DNA of 11,029 bases from Streptomyces novaecaesareae (GTDB taxonomy: Bacteria > Actinomycetota > Actinomycetes > Streptomycetales > Streptomycetaceae), in assembly GCF_000716875.1 (NCBI RefSeq), contig NZ_JNWQ01000134.1:1-11029 (forward strand), given 5' to 3'. The notes under the pieces were generated by a model, which saw only the letters and a program-made list of their open reading frames with translations, did not search any database and was not told the origin of the DNA. Position numbers and translations under genes: made by a program. Below, piece by piece: positions 1 to 6,700 of this stretch (position 1 is the first letter of the stretch; each line of letters starts with the position of its first letter).

Positions 1-1
1 C

Positions 2-3000
2 GACCACGCCGTCTTCGGCACCGCCCTCCTCCCCGGCACCGCCCTCGTCGAACTCGCCCTCCACGCCGGCGACCACGCCGACTGCGAGCACCTCGAAGAA
101 CTCACCCTCCAGGCCCCGCTGTTGATCCCGGAGGGCGGCCCCGTCCAGCTCCAGCTCCGGATCGGCCCCGCGGCCGACGACGGCCGACGCACCGTCACTG
201 TTCACTCCCGCCCCGACCGCCCGGACCGCCGCGACGCCCCCTGGACCCGGCACGCGACCGGTGTCCTGGCCACCGACGCCGAGCGTCCGACCTGGGACCT
301 CGCCGCCTGGCCCCCGGCCGGCGCGGTGCCGGTGGACCTCGTGGACCTGTACCCCCGCCTGGCCGCCGACGGCCTCGGTTACGGTCCGGCGTTCCAGGGC
401 CTGCGCGCGCTCTGGCGCCAGGGCGAGGAGTTGTTCGCCGAGGTGCGGCTGCCGCGTGAACAGCACGACGCGGCAGCGGAGTTCGGCCTGCACCCCGCCC
501 TGCTGGACGCGGCCCTGCACGCGGTCGCGGCCGCGGCCCCGGGCGAGGTACGGCTGCCGTTCTCCTGGAGCGGCGTCTCCCTGTACGCCACCGGCGCGAC
601 CACCCTCCGGGTGCGCCTGTCACCGGCCGGGGCCGACGCGGTCGCCCTCGCGGTGGCCGACGGGAGCGGCGCGCCGGTCGCCCGGGTGGCCTCGCTGGCG
701 AGCCGCCCGGTGGAGCGCGAGCAACTGCGAGCGACCGACGACGGCGCGAACCCGCTGCTGGGTGTGGACTGGACCGAACTGCCGCCCTCTTCCTGCTCAA
801 CCGCCGGACGCTGGGTCCTGCTCGGCACCGACCACATCGGGCTGCCCGACGACCTCCGGCTCGGCACGCATCCCGACCTCGCCGCCCTCACCGAGACCGT
901 GGCGGCCGGTGCGACGGTGCCGGACGCCGTCCTGGTCACCTGCGCCGGTCCCGCCGGTCCCGAGTCGCCGGACGCCCCTGCCGCCGCACGCGAAGCCGCC
1001 ATGCGTATTCTGACGATCCTTCAGGAATGGCTCGCGAGCGACCATTTCGCCACCTCCAGGCTCGTCGTACTCACCAGAGGCGCTGTCGCCGCCGCGGACG
1101 GTGAGGGCTTGTCCGACCTCGCCCACGCCACGGTCTGGGGCCTGCTGCGCTCCGCCCAGACCGAGCACCCGGGCCGCTTCGTGCTGCTCGACCTGGACGG
1201 GCAGCACCCGGACGGACTGCTGCTCACCCTGGCCGCCGCGCTCGCCACCGGGGAGCCCCAACTCGCCCTCCGACAGGGCGTCCTGCTCGCCCCGCGCCTC
1301 GTCCGTGCGACCGCCGGCCGGCTGCTGGAGCCCCCGGCGGACACGCCTGACTGGCGTCTGGACACCACCGCCAAGGGCACACTGGAGAACCTCGCCCTCG
1401 TCCCCCACCCGGCGGCCTCCGCACCGCTCGGCCCCGGCCAGGTCCGACTGGCCGTACGGGCCGCCGGCATGAACTTCCGCGACGTTCTGCTCGGCCTGGG
1501 CATGGTCGACCAGGACGTCATGGGCGGAGAGGCCGCCGGCGTCGTGCTGGAGACCGGCCCCGAGGTCACCGCGTTCGCCCCGGGCGACCGCGTGATGGGC
1601 ATGGTGCCCGGCTCGTTCGGGCCGGTCGCCGTGGTCGACCAGCGACTGCTCGTCCCGCTTCCCGCGCAGTGGACGTTCACCGAGGGCGCCTCGGTGCCGA
1701 TCGCCTTCCTGACCGCCTACTACGGCCTGGTCGACCTCGCCGGGCTGGGCGCCGGCGAGTCGGTGCTGATCCACTCGGCGACCGGCGGTGTCGGGATGGC
1801 GGCGATCCAGCTGGCCCGCCATCTGGGCGCCGAGGTCTTCACCACGGCCAGCCCGGCCAAGTGGGACACCCTGCGCGCGCTCGGCATCCCGGAGGAGCGG
1901 ATCGCGTCCTCGCGCAGCCTCGACTTCGAGCAGCGCGTCCGCGCCGCCGCCCCGGGCCGGGGCGTGGACGTGGTGCTCAACTCCCTCGCCAACGAGTTCG
2001 TCGACGCCTCGCTGCGGCTGCTCGCGGACGGCGGGCGGTTCGTGGAGATGGGCAAGACCGATATCCGCGACGCGGCCGGGGTCACCGCCGCCCACCCCGG
2101 CACCTCCTACCTCTGGTTCGACCTGATCGAGGCCGGCTACGACCGGATCGGCCGGATGATGGCCGAACTGGTGCCGCTGTTCGAGCGCGGGGTGCTCCGT
2201 CCGATCCCCGCCCGAACCTGGGACGTACGGCGGGCACTGGACGCGTTCCGTTTCATGGGCCAGGCCCGGCACGTCGGCAAGGTGGTGCTCACCATGCCGG
2301 CGGCACCGGACCCGAACGGCACCGTGCTGATCACCGGCGGCACCGGCGTGCTGGGCGCTCTGGTGGCCCGCCGGCTGGTCACCGAACACGGCGTGCGGCA
2401 CCTGCTGCTGCTCGGCCGCCGCGGCCCGCAGGCCCCGGGCGCGACCGAACTCACCACCGAACTCACCGCCCTGGGCGCCCGGGTGACGATCACCGCCTGC
2501 GACACGGCCGACCGCGAGGACCTCGCCCGGGCCCTCGCCGCCGTACCGGCCGAACACCCGCTGACCGCCGTCGTCCACGCCGCGGGCGTGCTGGACGACG
2601 CGGTGATCGCCTCGCTGACCCCGGCGCAGGTCGAGACCGTGCTGCGCCCCAAGGTCGACGCCGCCTGGCACCTGCACGAGCTGACCCGCGACGCGGACCT
2701 CGGCGCCTTCGTCCTGTTCTCCTCCTCGGCGGCCGTCCTGGGCGGCCCCGGCCAGGGCAACTACGCCGCGGCCAACGCCTTCCTCGACGCGCTCGCCCGG
2801 CGTCGCCGCGCCGAGGGGCTGCCGGGCCTGTCGATCGCCTGGGGCCTGTGGGAGCGGGCCAGCGGCATGACCGGCCACCTCGACGCCACCGACCTGGCCA
2901 GGTTGCGGCGCTCCGGTGTGAGCCCGCTGTCCGACACCGACGGTCTGGCGATGTTCAGCGCGGCACTGCGCTCCGACCGGGACCAGCTGGTGGCGATGAA

Positions 3001-3625
3001 GCTCGACGTCGCGGCCGCCCGTACGGCCTTCCAGTCCGGCTCGGTGCCGCCGTTGCTGCGCCGGCTGGTCGGTGCGGGCGCCAGGCGCACGGTAGCGGCC
3101 ACCGGAACGGACGACGGGCCGGCCCCGGCCCTGCGGCTGGCCGCCCTGCCCGAGGCCGAACGCGCCCGCGCACTGCTGGAGCTGGTGTGCGTCAACGCGG
3201 CGGTGGTCCTCGGCCACGCCACGGGCGGGGCCATCCAGCCGGACCGGGCGTTCAAGCAACTCGGTTTCGACTCGCTCACCGCCGTCGAGCTGCGCAACCG
3301 GCTCAACATCGCCACCGGGCTACGGCTGCCGGCCACCATGGTCTTCGACCATCCGACACCGGACGCGCTGGCCGCCTTCCTCCAGGCCGAGCTGGCCCCG
3401 GCCGAACCCGTCGGCCGACCGGCCTCGGACGGCGAGGTCAGCCGTCTCCTGGCGGCCATCCCGCCGGCCCGGCTGCGCGCCGCCGGTCTCCTCGACGCCC
3501 TGCTGGCGCTGGCCGGTGCCGGGCCGGAGGAGCCACCGGCCGAGCCGGACGGGGACCTCGACGAGATCGACGCCATGGACGCCGACGACCTGATCGGCCT
3601 GGCCTTCGGCACCACTGACCTCTGA
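2..3625 (+). CDS. Modular type I polyketide synthase, C-terminal part (DH-ER-KR-ACP-docking), 5' truncated
   Basis: This is the end of a multidomain PKS that extends and fully reduces a polyketide chain held on its ACP. The frame is open from base 2 without a start codon, so the gene begins upstream; 1207 residues are visible. Domains: DH from residue 1 (HxxxGxxxxP with His2, YGPAF near 127, [11 protein letters not shown] with Asp169); structural half of the KR about 250-440; ER about 459-766 (MNFRDVL, NADPH loop [11 protein letters not shown] at 591-601, Lys620 and Asp641 matching the proposed ER catalytic pair); catalytic half of the KR about 774-960 (TGGTGVLG at 778, LDD 864-866, Lys884, Ser908, Tyr921, Asn925); ACP about 1057-1131 (GFDSL, phosphopantetheine Ser1091); docking tail 1132-1207. 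All key residues are present, so I infer DH, ER and KR are active and the chain leaves with a saturated alpha-beta bond. LDD with no A-type Trp marks a B-type KR, the usual partner of an active DH. The KS and AT of this module lie outside, so its extender unit is unknown. Confidence 0.97.
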   Translation, partial: DHAVFGTALLPGTALVELALHAGDHADCEHLEELTLQAPLLIPEGGPVQLQLRIGPAADDGRRTVTVHSRPDRPDRRDAPWTRHATGVLATDAERPTWDLAAWPPAGAVPVDLVDLYPRLAADGLGYGPAFQGLRALWRQGEELFAEVRLPREQHDAAAEFGLHPALLDAALHAVAAAAPGEVRLPFSWSGVSLYATGATTLRVRLSPAGADAVALAVADGSGAPVARVASLASRPVEREQLRATDDGANPLLGVDWTELPPSSCSTAGRWVLLGTDHIGLPDDLRLGTHPDLAALTETVAAGATVPDAVLVTCAGPAGPESPDAPAAAREAAMRILTILQEWLASDHFATSRLVVLTRGAVAAADGEGLSDLAHATVWGLLRSAQTEHPGRFVLLDLDGQHPDGLLLTLAAALATGEPQLALRQGVLLAPRLVRATAGRLLEPPADTPDWRLDTTAKGTLENLALVPHPAASAPLGPGQVRLAVRAAGMNFRDVLLGLGMVDQDVMGGEAAGVVLETGPEVTAFAPGDRVMGMVPGSFGPVAVVDQRLLVPLPAQWTFTEGASVPIAFLTAYYGLVDLAGLGAGESVLIHSATGGVGMAAIQLARHLGAEVFTTASPAKWDTLRALGIPEERIASSRSLDFEQRVRAAAPGRGVDVVLNSLANEFVDASLRLLADGGRFVEMGKTDIRDAAGVTAAHPGTSYLWFDLIEAGYDRIGRMMAELVPLFERGVLRPIPARTWDVRRALDAFRFMGQARHVGKVVLTMPAAPDPNGTVLITGGTGVLGALVARRLVTEHGVRHLLLLGRRGPQAPGATELTTELTALGARVTITACDTADREDLARALAAVPAEHPLTAVVHAAGVLDDAVIASLTPAQVETVLRPKVDAAWHLHELTRDADLGAFVLFSSSAAVLGGPGQGNYAAANAFLDALARRRRAEGLPGLSIAWGLWERASGMTGHLDATDLARLRRSGVSPLSDTDGLAMFSAALRSDRDQLVAMKLDVAAARTAFQSGSVPPLLRRLVGAGARRTVAATGTDDGPAPALRLAALPEAERARALLELVCVNAAVVLGHATGGAIQPDRAFKQLGFDSLTAVELRNRLNIATGLRLPATMVFDHPTPDALAAFLQAELAPAEPVGRPASDGEVSRLLAAIPPARLRAAGLLDALLALAGAGPEEPPAEPDGDLDEIDAMDADDLIGLAFGTTDL
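2393..2578 (+). repeat. KR segment shared with gene 2 at 8148-8333, copy 1
   Basis: Aligned without gaps to 8148-8333 (offset 5755), this 186-base segment differs at only two positions, 2456 (A here, G there) and 2489 (A here, G there). It encodes the part of the catalytic KR half from just after the first strand-helix unit to the His before the LDD motif. Sequence on both sides is still homologous but has many differences, so the shared tract has clear edges. Confidence 0.93.
3395..3622 (+). other. C-terminal docking domain of PKS gene 1
   Basis: Residues 1132-1207 follow the ACP and match no enzyme domain. A helical stretch ([20 protein letters not shown]) is followed by a Pro/Glu/Asp-rich linker and an acidic terminal helix ([15 protein letters not shown]). 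Tails of the form 'EIDxMDxDDLI' are a known type of actinobacterial class 1 PKS docking domain: they dimerise through the first helices and present the last helix to the coiled coil at the start of the next protein. The partner is probably the N-terminus of the gene immediately downstream. The ending differs clearly from that of gene 2. Confidence 0.85.
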
Positions 3626-3640
3626 TCGCGCTCGGACTGC

Positions 3641-3646
3641 GGAGAA
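3641..3646 (+). promoter_or_regulatory. Ribosome binding site for PKS gene 2
   Basis: GGAGA at 3641-3645 lies 8 bases before the ATG at 3654, a good Shine-Dalgarno position. It supports this start, as does the coiled-coil docking helix that begins a few codons later. The preceding gene stops at 3625, leaving a 28-base gap with no room for a promoter or terminator, so co-transcription is likely. Confidence 0.8.
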
Positions 3647-3653
3647 CCCAACG

Positions 3654-3779
3654 ATGGCTGCATCACAGGCTTCACAGGCTTCATCACAGGAAGCAAAGGT
3701 GCTGGAAGCGCTCCGGCTCTCCCTCAAGGAGAACAAGCGGCTCCAGCAGCGGAACCACCGGCTGACCGAGGCCCGGCAC
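3654..3779 (+). other. N-terminal docking domain of PKS gene 2
   Basis: Residues 1-42 precede the KS (which starts at EPIAIVG). After a Ser/Gln/Ala-rich start, [18 protein letters not shown] forms an amphipathic coiled-coil helix like those at the N-terminus of class 1 PKS subunits. The 'VLEALRxSLKEN' form is the type usually found behind tails ending in 'EIDxMDxDDLI', which is what gene 1 carries. It differs from the '[14 protein letters not shown]' form on gene 3. Partner assignment is inference from these family patterns and gene order. Confidence 0.85.
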
Positions 3780-6700
3780 GAGCCGATCGCGATCGTCGGC
3801 ATGGCGTGCCGCTTCCCCGGTGACGTCGACAGCCCCGAGGAGCTGTGGCGCCTGGTGTCCGAAGGCCGTGACGCCCTGTCCGGGTTCCCTGCGGAACGCG
3901 GCTGGGACGTCGAGGAGTTGTACGACCCGGACCCCGACCGGGCCGGCCGGAGCTACGTCCGGACGGGCTGCTTCGTCCGGGGCGCGGAACGGTTCGACGC
4001 CGCCTTCTTCGGGATCAGCCCGCGCGAGGCGCTCGCCATGGACCCGCAGCAGCGGCTCCTGCTGGAGACGTCCTGGGAGGTCTTCGAACGCGCCGGCATC
4101 GCCCCGGAGTCCGTGCGCGGCACCCCGACCGGTGTGTTCGTCGGCGCCTCCCCGCTCGGTTACGCCGCTGATCCTCGCGGCGCGGAGGGCTCCGAGGGCT
4201 ATCTGCTGACCGGAACCACCGTCAGCGTCGCCTCCGGCCGGCTCGCCTACACGTTCGGCCTGGAGGGCCCGGCGGTGACGGTGGACACCGCGTGCTCCTC
4301 CTCGCTCGTGGCGCTGCACCTGGCCGGCCGGGCGCTGCGCGACGGCGAGTGCTCGATGGCGCTGGTCGGCGGCGCCGCGGTGATGGCGGCACCGCACATG
4401 TTCATCGAGTTCAGCCGTCAGCGCGGCCTCGCCCCCGACGGGCGGTGCAAGGCCTTCGCCCGCGCGGCCGACGGCACCGGCTGGGGCGAGGGGGTCGGCG
4501 TCCTGCTGGTCGAGCGGCTCTCCGACGCCCGGCGCAACGGCCACCCGGTCCTCGCCGTGGTCCGCGGCTCGGCCGTCAACCAGGACGGCGCCTCCAACGG
4601 CCTGACCGCGCCGAGCGGGCCGGCCCAGCAGCGGGTGATCCGGGCCGCGCTCGCGGACGCCCGGCTCACCGCCGCGGACGTGGACGCGGTGGAGGCCCAC
4701 GGCACCGGCACCCGGCTCGGTGACCCGATCGAGGCCCAGGCGCTGCTCGCCACCTACGGCAAGGAGCGGCCCGCCGAACGGCCGCTCTGGCTCGGCTCGG
4801 TGAAGTCCAACATCGGCCACACCCAGCTCGCCGCGGGCGTCGCCGGCGTCATCAAGACGGTGATGGCGATGCACCACGGCGTCCTGCCGGCCACCCTGCA
4901 CGTCGACGAACCGACCCCGCAGGTCGACTGGTCCCGCGGCGCGGTGGAACTGCTGACCGAGCGGCGCGACTGGCCGGCCGTCGACCGCCCCCGGCGGGCC
5001 GCCGTCTCCTCCTTCGGCATCAGCGGCACCAACGCCCACGTGATCCTCGAACAGCACGTCGAGGAACAGCCGGTCGACGAGCAACCGGTCGAGGAGCAGC
5101 CCCTGGAGAGCCGGCCCGCCCCCGGCATCAGCACGACACCCACCGCGGCCCCGTGGCTGTTGTCGGCCCGGAGCCCGGAGGCCCTGCGCGCCCAGGCCGG
5201 TCGGCTGGCCGACGCCACGGCCACCGCCCCGGAGTGGGCGGCCGCAGACGTCGCGTGGACGCTGGCCACCGCCCGCGCCGGCCTCGACCACCGCGCGGTG
5301 GTGCTCGGAGCCGACCGCGCGGAACTGCTCGCCGGCCTCGACGCGCTGCGCCGGGGCGACGACGCGCCCAACCTCCTCCGGGGCGCGGCCGCGCGCACCG
5401 GCAGGCTGGCGTTCCTGTTCACCGGGCAGGGCGCCCAGCGCGCCGGCGCCGGCCGCGAACTGTACCGGCGCTTCCCGGTGTTCGCGGCCGAGCTGGACCG
5501 GGTGTGCGACCTGCTGACGGAACGGAGCGGCCTGCCGGTCCGCGAGGTGCTGCTCGCCGAGGAGGGGTCACCGGGGGCGGACCGGCTGGACGAGACGGCC
5601 TTCACCCAGGCGGCCCTGTTCGCGTTGGAGGTGGCGCTGTTCCGGCTGGTCGAATCCTGGGGACTGCGGCCGGACTTCGTGCTCGGCCACTCGATCGGGG
5701 AGCTTTCGGCGGCCCACGTCGCCGGGGTGTTCTCGCTGGAGGACGCGGTCACGGCGGTGGCCGCCCGCGGCCGCCTGATGCAGCAACTCCCCGCCGGCGG
5801 CGCGATGGTGGCGGTGGAGGCGACGGAGCAGGAGGTGGCCGCCCTGCTGACCAGCCGCGTCGGCCAGGCCGGCATCGCCGCCGTCAACGGACCCCGCTCC
5901 GTCGTGGTCTCCGGCGAGGAGGAAGCCGTCGCGTGGGTCGCCGAGCGGCTGAGCGCGCAGGGCCGCCGGACGAAGCGGCTGGCCGTCAGTCACGCCTTCC
6001 ACTCCGCCCGCATGGACGGCATGCTCGCCCCGTTCCGCGAGGTGCTCGACGGCCTCGTGCTGCACGAGCCGACGATCCCGGTCGTCTCCAACCTCACCGG
6101 CCGGCCGGTCGCCGCCGACCGGATCCGCACCTCGGAGTACTGGGTTCGGCACGTGCGCGACGCCGTGCGCTTCCACGACGGTGTCCGGCACCTGCTCGAC
6201 CAGGGCGTGACGACCCTCCTGGAACTCGGCCCCGACGGCGTGCTGTCCGCGATGGCCCGGCAGAGTACCGAGGACGGGACCGGGGACGGGACCGGGGACG
6301 TCGCCGCGGTACCGCTGCTGCGCCGGGGCCGTCCGGAGCCGGACACGGTGCTCGCCGCAGTCGCCCGGGCGCACGTGCGCGGTGCCCGGGTGGACTGGCC
6401 GGCGCTCCTCACCGAACCGGCCGGCCCGGCCGGCCGCCGACTGGACCTGCCCACGTACGCGTTCCAGGGCGAGCGGTACTGGCTGGACCCCACCGCCGGG
6501 GCGCCCGCCGAGGCGTCCGAGCTGGGCGTGGCGAGCGCCGGGCATCCACTGCTCGGCGCCGCCGTCACCCCGGCCGAGGGCGGTGGGCTGATCCTCACCG
6601 GGCGGCTGTCGCCCCGCACGCACCGCTGGCTCGCCGACCACGTGGTGCTGGGCAGCACGGTGGTGCCCGGCACCGCGTACCTGGAGCTGGCGCTGCACGC

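Noticed and set aside
122..124. TTG at 122 as the start of gene 1
   Set aside because: The same frame is open back to base 2 and encodes the DH motif [11 protein letters not shown] upstream of this codon, so it is internal.
797..3259. Long open frame of 820 codons on the - strand, opposite gene 1
   Set aside because: It is a by-product of high G+C coding DNA. Its translation is Gly/Arg/Gln-rich with no recognisable domain, while the + strand encodes intact DH, ER, KR and ACP motifs throughout.
1669..3618. 649-codon + strand frame within gene 1, and similar ones at 5153-7030 and 7073-9181 within gene 2
   Set aside because: They are Arg/Pro/Gly-rich shadow frames overlapping well-supported PKS domains in the correct frame.
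3684..5291. 535-codon open frame on the - strand opposite the KS of gene 2, and a similar one at 9617-10711 opposite the KS of gene 3
   Set aside because: The two look alike only because both are antisense to homologous KS sequence. No domain or plausible start region is visible in them.
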